Assembly (NCBI GenBank): GCA_023384575.1
Contig: JAHDVP010000014.1
Span: 1 to 64,000, forward strand
Length of the DNA: 64,000 bases
Source: Acidobacteriota bacterium
GTDB lineage: Bacteria > Acidobacteriota > Vicinamibacteria > Vicinamibacterales > JAFNAJ01
Direction of reading: 5' to 3'
Positions 42,994 to 52,452 of the stretch are shown piece by piece; position 1 is the first letter of the stretch; every line of letters begins with the position of its first letter. The notes beneath the pieces were generated by a model that was given only the letters and a program-made list of their open reading frames with translations, had not been told where the DNA came from and ran no database searches. The position numbers and the translations under genes were made by a program.

Positions 42994-45768
42994 ATGGCGC
43001 ACAAGCTGTGGCCCGTCGTGATCGCGTGGCTCGCGCTCGGAGTCGCGGCACCGGCCGCGGTGCGCGCGCAGGCCGCCCCCGACACCTCGCTCGACGCCTT
43101 CGTCCTCGCCCTCGAAGCGGCGCTCCAATCGGGGAGCACCGAGGCCTACCGGAGCCTGGTGTCGACCAGTCTCTCCGAGGACACAGCCGCGGCGTTCGCT
43201 GACGACCTCGTGCATCCCGACACGACCCGGGCGGTCGTGCGGGAGCGCGACCGCGTCGCCCTCGACGACGGCGGGGTCCGGTTGCTCGTCGAGGTCTTCG
43301 TCGAGGTTGGACGGCGGGGCCGCGTGGCCACCGTCGGGATCGAGCTCCTCCGCGAAGGCGCTGCGCCAGACGACGCGTGGCGCATCCGCCAGCAGGAACG
43401 GCTGACGTCGGTCGACGGCCTGTACCGGCTGGCGCTCGACGAATCGAGGCAGTTCGCGGTCCGCGACCTCGTCGTGCGGGCCGAGGATCTGACGCTCAGC
43501 CTGCCGCGCGGGGTCGTGTTCGTGGCCGAGGCCGACGGAGGCCGGACGGCGCTGGTGCTGCTCGGTGAGGGCCGCATGCTGTTTACGCCGCGTCCCCCTG
43601 CCGAGCGGGTCCAGGTCCGGATCTTCTCGGGGAAGGAGACGCTCGATACCCCGTTCACCGCCGCCTTCATCCGGCTCAATCCCATCGATTTCCCCGGCCG
43701 GGTCTCGTCGGTGGCCTTCGAGGAGGTGACGGTCGACCGCCGGGCGCTGGCGCGGGCGCGAGACATCTTCGAGCAGGACGCCGGCAAGTCGTTCTCGCTC
43801 GATCTCGGCGACCTCAGTCGCGAGCCGTGGTCGCTCGTTCCCGGGGTGGGCGACTTCCTCGCCGAGGTCCGCACCCGGCGCCACCGGACGCTCACGTATG
43901 CGCGGTCGAGCAGCGAGCCCGAGGACATCACGCTCTTCGATCGGCAGCGCCGTCGCAACATCTCGGTGTACCCGTCGCTTCGGCGGCTGCAGTCGCGCGG
44001 CCCCTTCTACAACGAGGACGACCTCGCCGACTTCGAGGTGCTCGATTACCACATCGACGCCGCGTACTCGCCCGAGCGCTTCTGGCTCGACGGCCGGGCG
44101 CAGCTGAGGATCCGGGTCAAGTCGTTCGCGCTGACGACGCTGACCCTGCGCTTTGCCGAGTCGCTCACGCCACAGTCGGTCGTGTCCGACCGTCACGGAC
44201 GGCTGCTGTCGATTCGGGTGCGCGGCCAGAACTCGCTGCTCGTCAGCCTGCCGACCGCCGAGTCACGGGGGACGGTCTTCCACGTCGTGGTCCGCTACAG
44301 CGGCCGGCTCGAGCCGCCACCGCCCGATCGCGAGGTGGTGGCGCTCGAAGCCGGACAGGCGAACCAGTCGATCCTGGCCGACGCGCCGCTGATCGTCCCG
44401 GAAGCCCGCTGGCTGCTGACCAACCGCAGCCACTGGTACCCGCAGTCCTCGTCGGGTAACTACGCGACCGGGCGGCTTCGGCTCACCGTGCCTGCCGGGT
44501 ACGACGTGGTGGCCAGCGGCGCCCCCGCCACGTCGAACCCCGAGCTGCTGCCGGCCACCGAGACCGGCGAGCGGGAGTCGAGGCGGTTCGTGTTCGTGGC
44601 CGGGCAGCCGCTCAGGTACTTCTCGTGGCTCATCACCCGGCTCGTGCCGTCGACGTCGGCGACCGTCGAGCTGTCGCCGGCCGCGACCGCCGCGGGGGCC
44701 GCGCACCGAAGCGCCCTCGACGCCCCGTCGGACGGCGACGGGCCCTTCCGGATGACCGTCAACGAGCTGCCTGAGGGGCCCCGAGGCGTGTACTACACCA
44801 GTACCGACGTCTCGGTGGTCGCCAATGGGCGGCAGGTGGGTCGCGGTCGCGCGCTCGTCGGCCCCCTCACCGAGATCCTCAGTTTCTACGGCGATCTCGT
44901 CGGCGACCTGCCGTTTCCGACCTTCACGCTGGCCCTCGTCGACGCCGAACTGCCTGGAGGCCACAGCCCCGGCTACTTCGCGGTGCTCAACCAGCCGCTG
45001 CCCACCTCGCCGTTCTTCTGGCGGAACGATCCGGTGTACTTCGACTCGTATCCGCACTTCTTCCTGGCGCACGAGTTGGCCCACCAGTTCTGGGGGCAGG
45101 CGGTCGGGTGGAAGAACTATCACGAGCAGTGGCTGAGCGAGGGCTTCGCGCAGTACTTCGCGTTCCTCTACGCCGAGGCGCACCGCGACCCCGGCGTCGC
45201 CCGGGACATCCTGCGCCGGATGAACCGGTCGGCGACGACGGCCGGCAACCAGGGGCCGATCTGGCTCGGCTATCGTCTGGGTCACATCAAGGGCGACAGC
45301 CGGATCTTCCGGTCCGTGGTCTACAACAAAGGGGCGCTCGTCCTGCACATGCTGCGGCGCCTGGTCGGCGACGGGCGCTTCTTCGAGGCGCTCGGCCGCT
45401 TCTATCACGAGTCGCGGTTCCGCAAGGTGGGTACCGACGACCTGCAGCGGACCTTCGAAGGCGTGACCGGGTGGTCGCTCGAGCGCTTCTTCGAGCGGTG
45501 GGTGTTCGACCAGGGAACGCCCACGGTGTTCTACCGGTGGGCGGTCGCCGACGGGGGCGCGTCGCTCTCGGTCACCTTCGAGCAGCGGGGGGCGGTCTAC
45601 GACGTGCCGGTGACGGTCACCTTGACGCTGGCCTCGGGCGGGGAAGTCGAGCACGTGGTCCCGCTCACCGAGGCGACGACGGTGTGGACCGTCGCCATCG
45701 ACGGCCCCGTGCGCCAGGTGTCGGTCAACGCCGACCACGCCGCGCTCGGCAGTTTCGAGCGCCGGTGA
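42994..45768 (+). CDS. M1-like zinc aminopeptidase
   Basis: The product has 924 residues with a signal peptide (1-25). The zinc motif is HELAHQFWG (His693, His697) with the third ligand Glu in WLSEGFAQYFA 18 residues later. The GAMEN-type exopeptidase motif of classical M1 is not obvious; PGGHSPGYFAVL sits where it would be, so substrate handling may differ. The first 300 residues, with beta-sandwich features, lack clear family matches. Periplasmic peptide degradation is the likely role. The gene starts 19 bp after the phosphatase stop. Confidence 0.82.
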   Translation: MAHKLWPVVIAWLALGVAAPAAVRAQAAPDTSLDAFVLALEAALQSGSTEAYRSLVSTSLSEDTAAAFADDLVHPDTTRAVVRERDRVALDDGGVRLLVEVFVEVGRRGRVATVGIELLREGAAPDDAWRIRQQERLTSVDGLYRLALDESRQFAVRDLVVRAEDLTLSLPRGVVFVAEADGGRTALVLLGEGRMLFTPRPPAERVQVRIFSGKETLDTPFTAAFIRLNPIDFPGRVSSVAFEEVTVDRRALARARDIFEQDAGKSFSLDLGDLSREPWSLVPGVGDFLAEVRTRRHRTLTYARSSSEPEDITLFDRQRRRNISVYPSLRRLQSRGPFYNEDDLADFEVLDYHIDAAYSPERFWLDGRAQLRIRVKSFALTTLTLRFAESLTPQSVVSDRHGRLLSIRVRGQNSLLVSLPTAESRGTVFHVVVRYSGRLEPPPPDREVVALEAGQANQSILADAPLIVPEARWLLTNRSHWYPQSSSGNYATGRLRLTVPAGYDVVASGAPATSNPELLPATETGERESRRFVFVAGQPLRYFSWLITRLVPSTSATVELSPAATAAGAAHRSALDAPSDGDGPFRMTVNELPEGPRGVYYTSTDVSVVANGRQVGRGRALVGPLTEILSFYGDLVGDLPFPTFTLALVDAELPGGHSPGYFAVLNQPLPTSPFFWRNDPVYFDSYPHFFLAHELAHQFWGQAVGWKNYHEQWLSEGFAQYFAFLYAEAHRDPGVARDILRRMNRSATTAGNQGPIWLGYRLGHIKGDSRIFRSVVYNKGALVLHMLRRLVGDGRFFEALGRFYHESRFRKVGTDDLQRTFEGVTGWSLERFFERWVFDQGTPTVFYRWAVADGGASLSVTFEQRGAVYDVPVTVTLTLASGGEVEHVVPLTEATTVWTVAIDGPVRQVSVNADHAALGSFERR

Positions 45769-45817
45769 CGACCTGCGCCTCGGACGGGCGCGGGCCGGGC
45801 CGGTGGGGTCGGACCGG

Positions 45818-45870
45818 TGGGGTCAGGTCTGGAAACGAGCAAAAATGCCATGATTCAAGACCTGACCCCA
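45818..45870. repeat. REP-like palindrome before NuoG
   Basis: TGGGGTCAGGTCT (45818-45830) and AGACCTGACCCCA (45858-45870) are perfect 13-bp inverted arms around a 27-nt spacer. A partial copy of the left arm (GGTGGGGTCGGA) sits directly upstream. The element ends 18 bp before the NuoG start. It resembles dispersed extragenic palindromes mobilised by Y1 transposases; no transposase is present here. Confidence 0.65.
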
Positions 45871-45888
45871 AGGTATGATCGAAAGTCT

Positions 45889-47682
45889 ATGGAGACGGTC
45901 ACCTTCACGGTCGACGGCCGCGAGATCACGGTCCCCAAGGGCACGACAGTGCTCCAGGCGGCGATCCAGCACGGCATCAAGATTCCGTACTACTGCTACC
46001 ACCCCGGCCTCGGCGTCGACGGGTCGTGCCGCGTCTGCCTCGTGAAGGTCGAGCGCATGCCGAAGCTGCAGGTCTCGTGCTCGGTGACGGCAACCGACGG
46101 CATGGTGGTGCACACGGCGGCACCCGAGGTCATCGAGGCGCGCGCCGGCGTGTTCGAGTTCCTGCTCATCAACCACCCGCTCGACTGTCCCGTGTGCGAC
46201 AAGGGCGGGGAGTGTCCGTTGCAGGACTTCTCGTACAGCTACGGCCCGAAAGCGAGCCGGATGGAGTTCCCGCGCCGGACGTTCGACGGCGAGGGCGTGA
46301 AGGCCGACGTCGACTTCGGCCCGACGCTCATGCTGAACCGCAACCGCTGCATCCTCTGCACGCGGTGCGTGCGTTTCATGCGCGAGGTCGACGGCGACGC
46401 GCAGATCGGCATCGTCGATCGTGGCTACGGCAGCGAGATCGCCACCTTCGAGGAACAGGGCGTGCATTCGCTGCTGTCGGGCAACCTGATGGACGTGTGC
46501 CCCGTCGGCGCGATCACGACGCGCGACTACCGGTTCAAGTCTCGTCCGTGGGACAACCCGAACGCGGTCGACACCGTGTGCACCTTCTGCGAGAAGGGCT
46601 GCCACACGACGGTGTGGATCAAGGCCAAGCCGGAGTGGGCGAAGGGCTCGCAGCTCGTCCGGGTGACGCCGCGGTTCAACCCGGACGTCAACGGCTACTG
46701 GATGTGCGACATCGGCCGGTTCGAGTATCACTGGGTCGAGAGCGACGCGCGCCTCGCGCACCCGGTCGTCCGCGACAAGACGGGCGCCCATCGGGAGGTG
46801 ACCTGGGCCGACGCGCTCGCGCGGATCAGTGGCCAGCTCACTTCGGCGAACAAGCCGGCCTGGCGCTTCCTCGCCTCGGCGCACGCCTCGCACGAGGAGC
46901 TGTTCGTGCTCGCCCGGACCGCGCAGGAACTGCTCGGCGCCGCGGGACGCCACGCGCTCTCGGTGGCCTGGACGACGAGCGCGAAGGCGCAGCCGGACGC
47001 CACCAGGTTCGTCGTGCCGGCCGTCGACGCACCGAACGTGGCGGGGGCCCGGGCCCTCGGCCTGACCACGGCAGGTCCTGGCGAGCCCTGCGACCTCGCC
47101 GCCCTGCGCCGCGAGGTCGAGGCCGGAGCGGTGGCCGTGCTCTTCGTCCTCGACCCCGGCCCGCCGGGTTCGCTGGGCGACATCGACTGGATCGTCGACG
47201 CCCGCCGCAAGGGCACGCTGCCCTTCCTCGCCGTCCAGACGGTGGTCCGCGGCCCGCTGGTGGACGCGGCCGATGTCGTCCTCCCGGGCACGGCGTGGGT
47301 CGAGAAGGACGCCGCCTACACGAACGCCCGGGGCGACCTGCAGGCGGCGAGTCAGGCGATCCTGCCGCCCGGCGAGGCACAGGCCGACTGGCGCATCCTC
47401 GTGAACGTGGCCCGGGCGCTTGGCATCGTGCTCGGGTTCGACTCGATCGCCCAGGTCCGCCAGGCGATCGTCCAGATCCTGCCCGACGAGGCCACCTTCG
47501 CCGGACTCGACGCACTCAGGCAGGCCCGGCCGCAGACGGCAGAGCACTGGCTGCAGACCTCGAACCCGGTCGAGCGGTGGAAGTGGGAGTTCATGTTCCA
47601 GGATCTGCCGCCCTTCAAGTTCCAGGAGACGCACGATCCGGGCCCGCGCGCCGCGGTGATTCCGCTCAAGAAGGTCGAGTAG
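45889..47682 (+). CDS. nuoG: NADH-quinone oxidoreductase subunit G
   Basis: The product has 597 residues. Cluster ligands are visible in order: 2Fe-2S Cys36, 47, 50, 64; His-coordinated [4Fe-4S] His96, Cys100, 103, 109; [4Fe-4S] Cys154, 157, 160, 204; and a further CTFCEKGC set (Cys231, 234, 238, 273), which matches the N7 site found in some bacterial NuoG. The rest is a molybdopterin-oxidoreductase-like fold, shortened compared with E. coli NuoG. It acts in the peripheral arm of complex I. No other nuo gene is near; neighbours are a peptidase and CcdA. TATGAT at 45874-45879 may be a -10. Confidence 0.88.
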   Translation: METVTFTVDGREITVPKGTTVLQAAIQHGIKIPYYCYHPGLGVDGSCRVCLVKVERMPKLQVSCSVTATDGMVVHTAAPEVIEARAGVFEFLLINHPLDCPVCDKGGECPLQDFSYSYGPKASRMEFPRRTFDGEGVKADVDFGPTLMLNRNRCILCTRCVRFMREVDGDAQIGIVDRGYGSEIATFEEQGVHSLLSGNLMDVCPVGAITTRDYRFKSRPWDNPNAVDTVCTFCEKGCHTTVWIKAKPEWAKGSQLVRVTPRFNPDVNGYWMCDIGRFEYHWVESDARLAHPVVRDKTGAHREVTWADALARISGQLTSANKPAWRFLASAHASHEELFVLARTAQELLGAAGRHALSVAWTTSAKAQPDATRFVVPAVDAPNVAGARALGLTTAGPGEPCDLAALRREVEAGAVAVLFVLDPGPPGSLGDIDWIVDARRKGTLPFLAVQTVVRGPLVDAADVVLPGTAWVEKDAAYTNARGDLQAASQAILPPGEAQADWRILVNVARALGIVLGFDSIAQVRQAIVQILPDEATFAGLDALRQARPQTAEHWLQTSNPVERWKWEFMFQDLPPFKFQETHDPGPRAAVIPLKKVE

Positions 47683-47688
47683 ACGCTC

Positions 47689-48420
47689 GTGGAGAACGTC
47701 TCGCTCCTCGCCGCGTTCGTCGCCGGAGTGCTGTCGTTCATCTCGCCGTGCGTGCTGCCGCTCGTGCCCGGATACCTGTCGTTCGTGTCGGGGGTGTCGC
47801 TCGAGGAGATGCGCGGTCGCTCGGATGCCGACGCGGCGCGCGCCGGACGGCGGAAGGTCTTCATCGCCTCGCTGGCCTTCGTGGTCGGCTTCTCGCTCGT
47901 GTTCATCTCGCTTGGCGCCTCGGCGAGCGTGATCGGCCGGTTCCTGATGGAGCGGCTGACGCTGCTCGGGAAGGTCGCCGGCGTGGTCCTGGTGATCTTC
48001 GGCCTCCACACGATGGGCGTGTTCAAGATCGGGGCGCTCTACTCCGAGAAGCGCATCCAGACGAACCGCGCGCCGGCGGGTCCGCTCGGCGCGCTGCTCG
48101 TCGGCATCGCGTTCGCGTTCGGCTGGACACCCTGCATCGGACCGATCCTCGCCGCCATCCTGGCGGTGGCCGCCGCGCAGCACACGATCGGGCAGGGCGT
48201 GCTGCTGCTCGCGGTCTACTCGGCCGGCCTCGGCATCCCGTTTCTCGCGACGTCGCTCGGCGTGAACCAGTTCTTCGCGGCCTTCGCGAAGGTCCGGCGC
48301 TACTACAAGGCGATCGAGGTGACGGCCGGCGCGCTCATGATCGTCATCGGCGTGCTCATCTTCACCAACCGCTTCACGCTGATCGCGCAGTACCTCACGC
48401 CGTACCTGCCGACGTTCTGA
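47689..48420 (+). CDS. ccdA: Cytochrome c biogenesis protein CcdA
   Basis: The product has 243 residues from a GTG six bases after the NuoG stop, so it is likely co-transcribed. Six transmembrane helices are predicted. The two redox cysteines lie in SPCVLPLVPG and GWTPCIGPIL, the CcdA/DsbD-type pair that carries electrons from cytoplasmic thioredoxin to periplasmic thiols, as needed for cytochrome c maturation. There is a long cytoplasmic loop between TM1 and TM2. No thioredoxin-like partner gene is adjacent. Confidence 0.92.
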   Translation: MENVSLLAAFVAGVLSFISPCVLPLVPGYLSFVSGVSLEEMRGRSDADAARAGRRKVFIASLAFVVGFSLVFISLGASASVIGRFLMERLTLLGKVAGVVLVIFGLHTMGVFKIGALYSEKRIQTNRAPAGPLGALLVGIAFAFGWTPCIGPILAAILAVAAAQHTIGQGVLLLAVYSAGLGIPFLATSLGVNQFFAAFAKVRRYYKAIEVTAGALMIVIGVLIFTNRFTLIAQYLTPYLPTF

Positions 48421-48444
48421 CGGGCTCGCGGCTGGCGGACCCGA

Positions 48445-49227
48445 CTACCGTCTGACCGCCACGAACACCAGGTCTCCGGGATACGTCGCGCCGTACGGGG
48501 TCCTGTCGTAGTCGGCGTAGACCGACTCGACGGCGAAGCCCTCACGCTCGAGCAGGTGCTCGGCCTCGAACCGAAAGAGATATCTCAGGCGCGTGACGTC
48601 GGTGTGGCGCTCGGTGCGGCCGTCCGGCCACGTGACCTCGTGCACGAGCTCCACCGTCTGCACCTGCTCGAGCCAGTCGCGCGCCACGATCCGCAGGGTG
48701 CGCACGAGCCGGCGGCCGTCGGGCAGGGTCACCTCGGGCTCGACGAGCGGCGTCGCGAGCCAGCGCTCGTCGCCGAGCAGCGGCAGCGAGGGGTTGAAGA
48801 GGTCGAGCACGAACCGCCCGCCCGGCGCGACGTGCCGGCGGATTCGCTGGAGCGCGCACCGCTGGTCGTCGACCGTGAGCAGGTGCTGGAACCCGCGGAA
48901 CGGCACCGTCACAAGGGAGAAGACCTGGCCGAGGTCGAAAGTCCGCATGTCGCCCTCGTGCAGCGTCACCCGGGCGCGAACCTCCTCTGGTTCGTGTCGC
49001 AGCCGCTTGCGGCAGACATCGAGCATGCCTCGCGAGAGGTCGAGGCCGGTGACCCTGGCCCCGGCGCGGGCCGACGGAATCAGGACGCGGCCGGTGCCGC
49101 AGGCCACCTCGAGCACCTCGCCGCTCGCGCGCGCGAGGTCGACGAAGAAGGCGACGTCGGGTCGATCGCGGTACGGGAGGACGTGGTCGTAGAACTCGGC
49201 GAAGTGATCGTACTCCGGGCAGCTCAC
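48445..49227 (-). CDS. Class I SAM-dependent methyltransferase
   Basis: The product has 260 residues from a GTG that overlaps the stop of the lipid-kinase-like gene (GTGA). The SAM motif VLEVACGTGRVL is at about 38-49, followed by GLDLSRGML and HEGDMRTFDL. The C-terminal half has strands with acidic/aromatic residues. The substrate is not recognisable. It is coupled with the diacylglycerol-kinase-like gene, so a lipid or small-molecule target is possible. Confidence 0.85.
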   Translation of the reverse strand: MSCPEYDHFAEFYDHVLPYRDRPDVAFFVDLARASGEVLEVACGTGRVLIPSARAGARVTGLDLSRGMLDVCRKRLRHEPEEVRARVTLHEGDMRTFDLGQVFSLVTVPFRGFQHLLTVDDQRCALQRIRRHVAPGGRFVLDLFNPSLPLLGDERWLATPLVEPEVTLPDGRRLVRTLRIVARDWLEQVQTVELVHEVTWPDGRTERHTDVTRLRYLFRFEAEHLLEREGFAVESVYADYDRTPYGATYPGDLVFVAVRR

Positions 49228-50117
49228 GGGCGCCCCCCTTTCACCACGAGCGCGCCCGCGTGCACGCGGGCGTCGAGGCGCCCGGCGGCGTCGAGCGGCT
49301 CACCGTCGACGTGAACGTGCAGGAGGCCGTGTGCCGTGAGGCGGACGCGCCGCACCCTCCGCATCGTCACGCCACGCTCGTCGGCGATCCGTCCATCGAA
49401 CAGGCGTCTCGCGCGCCACAGCGTGGCCAGCGGACCCGCCGCGCGCACCACGACGAGGTCAAGCCAGCCGTCGTCCGGACGGGCGTCGGGCGCGACGCGT
49501 GCGCCATTGCCGTACTGCGCCGAGTTGGCGAGGGCGACGAGCGTCGCCCGTTCGTCGAGCGTCTCGTCGTCGAGCTCGATCGTGTACCGGCTGGCGTCGT
49601 AGCGACAGACCTCGAGCACCGACAGCCACGCATAGGTGGCGAGGCCGTGAGTCCGCCCGCGCCGCGCGTTGAAGGCACGAGCGATTGCGGCGTCGAGTCC
49701 GACCCCCGCGAGGTTCGCGAAGAGCCGCCCCCCGATCTCACCCACGTCGAGCACCTGGGATGGCGCCTCGAGGGCCTGCGCGAAGGCCCGCGCCGGCTGG
49801 GCCGCGATCCCGAGCTCGCGGGCGAAGCCGTTGCCCGATCCGGCCGGCACGACGGCGAGCGGGACGCCAGTGAACGCGAGGGCCTGCACGGCCTCGTTGA
49901 CGGTGCCATCGCCACCCCAGACCACGACGAGATCGACGCCTCGGTTCACGGCGTCACGCGCGAGGGTCGTCGCGTGTCCGGGTCGCTCGGTGACCCTGAC
50001 GTCGGCGGTGGCCCTGGTCGCGAGCGCACGTTCGGCGAGCGCCTGCTGCCGCCGTACCCGATCGCGGTCGACGCGACGTGAGCCGGCAGCTGGATTGATG
50101 ATGACCAGGGCGTGCAT
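49224..50117 (-). CDS. Diacylglycerol/sphingosine kinase-like lipid kinase
   Basis: The product has 297 residues. The ATP-binding VVWGGDGTVNEAV (Gly68-Glu75 core) and AVVPAGSGNGFARELG are the classic DAGK catalytic motifs, and the C-terminal beta-sandwich follows. YegS/DgkB-type enzymes phosphorylate diacylglycerol or related lipids in the membrane. The ATG at 50117 sits exactly at the first strand (ALVIINPAAG); the open frame upstream is not protein-like. It is divergent from the GAF sensor gene across an AT-rich TATAGT patch at 50163. Confidence 0.88.
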   Translation of the reverse strand: MHALVIINPAAGSRRVDRDRVRRQQALAERALATRATADVRVTERPGHATTLARDAVNRGVDLVVVWGGDGTVNEAVQALAFTGVPLAVVPAGSGNGFARELGIAAQPARAFAQALEAPSQVLDVGEIGGRLFANLAGVGLDAAIARAFNARRGRTHGLATYAWLSVLEVCRYDASRYTIELDDETLDERATLVALANSAQYGNGARVAPDARPDDGWLDLVVVRAAGPLATLWRARRLFDGRIADERGVTMRRVRRVRLTAHGLLHVHVDGEPLDAAGRLDARVHAGALVVKGGRP

Positions 50118-50238
50118 CGAGTGGGTGCGCTCGAGCGAGGAAAGGGGTGTCGGAGCGCGTGCTATAGTACCGCGGATCGTCGAACCGGGCATGCCGATCT
50201 TCGCACGGTCCGGGTGGAGGTCCGAGGGAGTCTCGCCC

Positions 50239-51513
50239 ATGAAGCGTCGTGCCGTCCGCCTCGCGTTGTTCGTGCTGCTCGCCGCGGTCTCGGTGTCCGC
50301 CGGCGTCCGGCTGTGGCAGGCGGAACTGGTGGCGCGCGCCGAGCGCACGGCCGCCGCGGAATTCACGTCGCTTGCCGAGAGCGCGCAGCACGCAATCGCG
50401 GAGGCACGGGGCGCCCTGCAGGCCACCGTCGCCATCGCCCAGAACGAGGAGTTCTGGCGGACCCGTGCGAACCGTGCGATCGAGCGCGCCCGCCTCGACC
50501 TCGTCGAGCTGAAACGGCGCGCGTCGCACCCGGACGCGCTGAACGACCTCGATGCGGCCGCCGCCGAACTCGACGCGTTCGCCGAAGCGGCGGCCCAGGC
50601 CGCCCGCCTCTCGGCCGGCGATCAGCGGACGCAGGCGTCGCTCGTCGTGTTCAGTGACGGCCTCGAGCGAGCGGAAGGCGTCGCAACCCGCATCCGTGCT
50701 GCGAGAGAGAGCCAGGCAGGCGCCACCGCGCTCGCCGTCGAGGCACGCCGGAGCGTCGAGCTCTCGGCGGCGATGGCCCTCGCCGTGGCGTGCCTGCTCG
50801 TCGTCGGCCTGCTCGTGCCAATGGGCGCGAAGCATGAACCCGTGGCTTCGGGAGAGGTCGAGCCCGATCGAGACCCGGCGTCGGCGGACGCCGGTCGGCC
50901 GGATGCCGCGCTCGACCCGCCCCGCGCGCTCGACACGGCTCCTCCGGCGGCGCCCGAGCCGGTCGCCCTGCCATCCCCGGCTCAGACCGTCGCGGCGGAC
51001 GCACCACCCCGCGATCGACGGAAGGCCCCTGAGCTGCGGGCGACCGCCGACCTGTGCAGCGACTTCGCCCGGCTGATCGATCCGCAGGAACTCCCGGCCC
51101 TGCTCGAGCGCGCCGCCCGGCTCATCGACGCGTCCGGCCTGATCGTCTGGGTCGCCGACCCGGAAACGTCGGCGCTGCGCCCCGCGCTCGCCTACGGGTA
51201 TCCGCCGAAGGCCGTCGAGCGCATGCCGGCCATCGCGCGCTCGGCCGACAACGCCACGGCGGCCGCCTACCGTCACGCCGAGCTGCAGGTCGTGAAGACC
51301 AACGGCATGTCGCCAGGCGCCCTCGTCGTGCCGCTCGTCAACGCGTCTGGCTGCATCGGCGTTGTCGCGGCGGAGGTGCGCCACGGCCGCGAGTCGAGCG
51401 AATCGGCTCGCGCCCTCGCACGGATCATCGCTGCGCAACTCTCCGGCGTCGTCGCCGTGGCCCCCGCGCTCGAGCACGGCGTGACGCACCACAGCGAGAC
51501 CGCGCTCGGGTAG
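50239..51513 (+). CDS. Membrane sensor with C-terminal GAF domain, no output domain
   Basis: The product has 424 residues. TM1 is at about 5-22, then about 155 residues of helical, Ala/Glu/Arg-rich extracytoplasmic coiled coil (chemoreceptor/kinase sensor-like), TM2 (AAMALAVACLLVVGLLVPMG, about 175-194), a Pro/Ala-rich linker and a GAF domain (about 275-410). There is no kinase, GGDEF, HAMP or methyl-accepting module. It may signal by protein contact or ligand binding only. GAGGGAG precedes the ATG. The partner is unknown. Confidence 0.7.
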   Translation: MKRRAVRLALFVLLAAVSVSAGVRLWQAELVARAERTAAAEFTSLAESAQHAIAEARGALQATVAIAQNEEFWRTRANRAIERARLDLVELKRRASHPDALNDLDAAAAELDAFAEAAAQAARLSAGDQRTQASLVVFSDGLERAEGVATRIRAARESQAGATALAVEARRSVELSAAMALAVACLLVVGLLVPMGAKHEPVASGEVEPDRDPASADAGRPDAALDPPRALDTAPPAAPEPVALPSPAQTVAADAPPRDRRKAPELRATADLCSDFARLIDPQELPALLERAARLIDASGLIVWVADPETSALRPALAYGYPPKAVERMPAIARSADNATAAAYRHAELQVVKTNGMSPGALVVPLVNASGCIGVVAAEVRHGRESSESARALARIIAAQLSGVVAVAPALEHGVTHHSETALG

Positions 51514-51552
51514 AGGACGTCGCCCGGCGACCTCTTCAGCAACGAGACGACA

Positions 51553-52452
51553 TCACATCGTCCAGCGGCGCCGGAGCGGCGCTTCGCGTGCCGGCGGTGG
51601 TTCGACCGACACGGTCACCGTCTGCGGCTGCTTCGCGCGAACGAGGCCCACGACGATCTCGGTCGCCTGCGGGTCGTGCCACAGCCGGGCCCTGAGCTTC
51701 GCCACCGTGTCGATGGCCTCGCCGTCGACCGTGGTGATGACGTCTCCGACGCGAATTCCCGCACGGCCGGCCGGCGAGTCGTCGCGGACGGCGCTCACGA
51801 TCACGCCGCCCGTGGCGCCGAAGTGGGCTGCCAGTTCCGGGGTCAGGTCCTGGACGCTGACCCCGAGCCGCCCGTACCGCCCCATCCCTCCAAGTTGGGC
51901 CCGAAGGTCGTCGAGTCCCTTCAGCTCCGGCATCTCGAAGACGAACTCCTCGCGCCCCGGCCCCTCTGGCCTTGGAAGGAAGAACGCGCGCGCCCTTGCT
52001 CCGGGAACGTTCTGCCGGGGCGTGATCTGCAGCTCCGACCGCGCGCCCCCCCTGAGCACGGTCATCGTCGATTGGCGACCTGCGGGAGTCTCTTCGACGA
52101 CCCGCCGCAGCTGCCGGGCGCTGCGAACGGTCTCGCCATCGAAGGCCACGATCACGTCGCCCTCGCGGACGCCCGCCTCCGCGGCCGGCCCGTCTTCGTT
52201 CACGGCGTCGACGTAAGCACCCGACGGCGACGGCAGCCCCGCGGCCTTCGCCTCGTCTGCGGTCACGTCACGCACGCTGACGCCGATGGCGGGGCCGCCT
52301 CGCATCATCACCTCGAGATGGCGCGCCTGCTCGATCGGGTCGACCTGCTCCGGCCGCGTCTGGCCGTGGGTCGTCTGTGCCAGCACTGCCAGGCCGAGCG
52401 CCACGCACACGCCCAGACCAGCGGCGGCTCCCCAGAATCCTGCTCGCTTCAT
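51553..52452 (-). CDS. Periplasmic tandem PDZ-domain protein
   Basis: The product has 299 residues with an N-terminal signal or anchor (to about 30). Two PDZ domains lie at about 55-145 (AGVREGDVIVAFDGETV) and 195-285 (AGIRVGDVITTVDGEAI). There is no trypsin-like protease domain, unlike DegP/HtrA, so this is a PDZ-only adaptor. It may present peptide C-termini to a protease elsewhere. It is divergent from glutamine synthetase across 255 bp and convergent with the GAF sensor. Confidence 0.85.
   Translation of the reverse strand: MKRAGFWGAAAGLGVCVALGLAVLAQTTHGQTRPEQVDPIEQARHLEVMMRGGPAIGVSVRDVTADEAKAAGLPSPSGAYVDAVNEDGPAAEAGVREGDVIVAFDGETVRSARQLRRVVEETPAGRQSTMTVLRGGARSELQITPRQNVPGARARAFFLPRPEGPGREEFVFEMPELKGLDDLRAQLGGMGRYGRLGVSVQDLTPELAAHFGATGGVIVSAVRDDSPAGRAGIRVGDVITTVDGEAIDTVAKLRARLWHDPQATEIVVGLVRAKQPQTVTVSVEPPPAREAPLRRRWTM

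Noticed and set aside
45823-48183. 786-codon open frame on the minus strand opposite nuoG and ccdA
   Set aside because: Low-complexity Arg/Ala/Glu composition without motifs, fully antisense to two well-supported genes.
51553-52452. DegP/HtrA-type protease
   Set aside because: Only the PDZ domains are present; no His-Asp-Ser protease domain precedes them.
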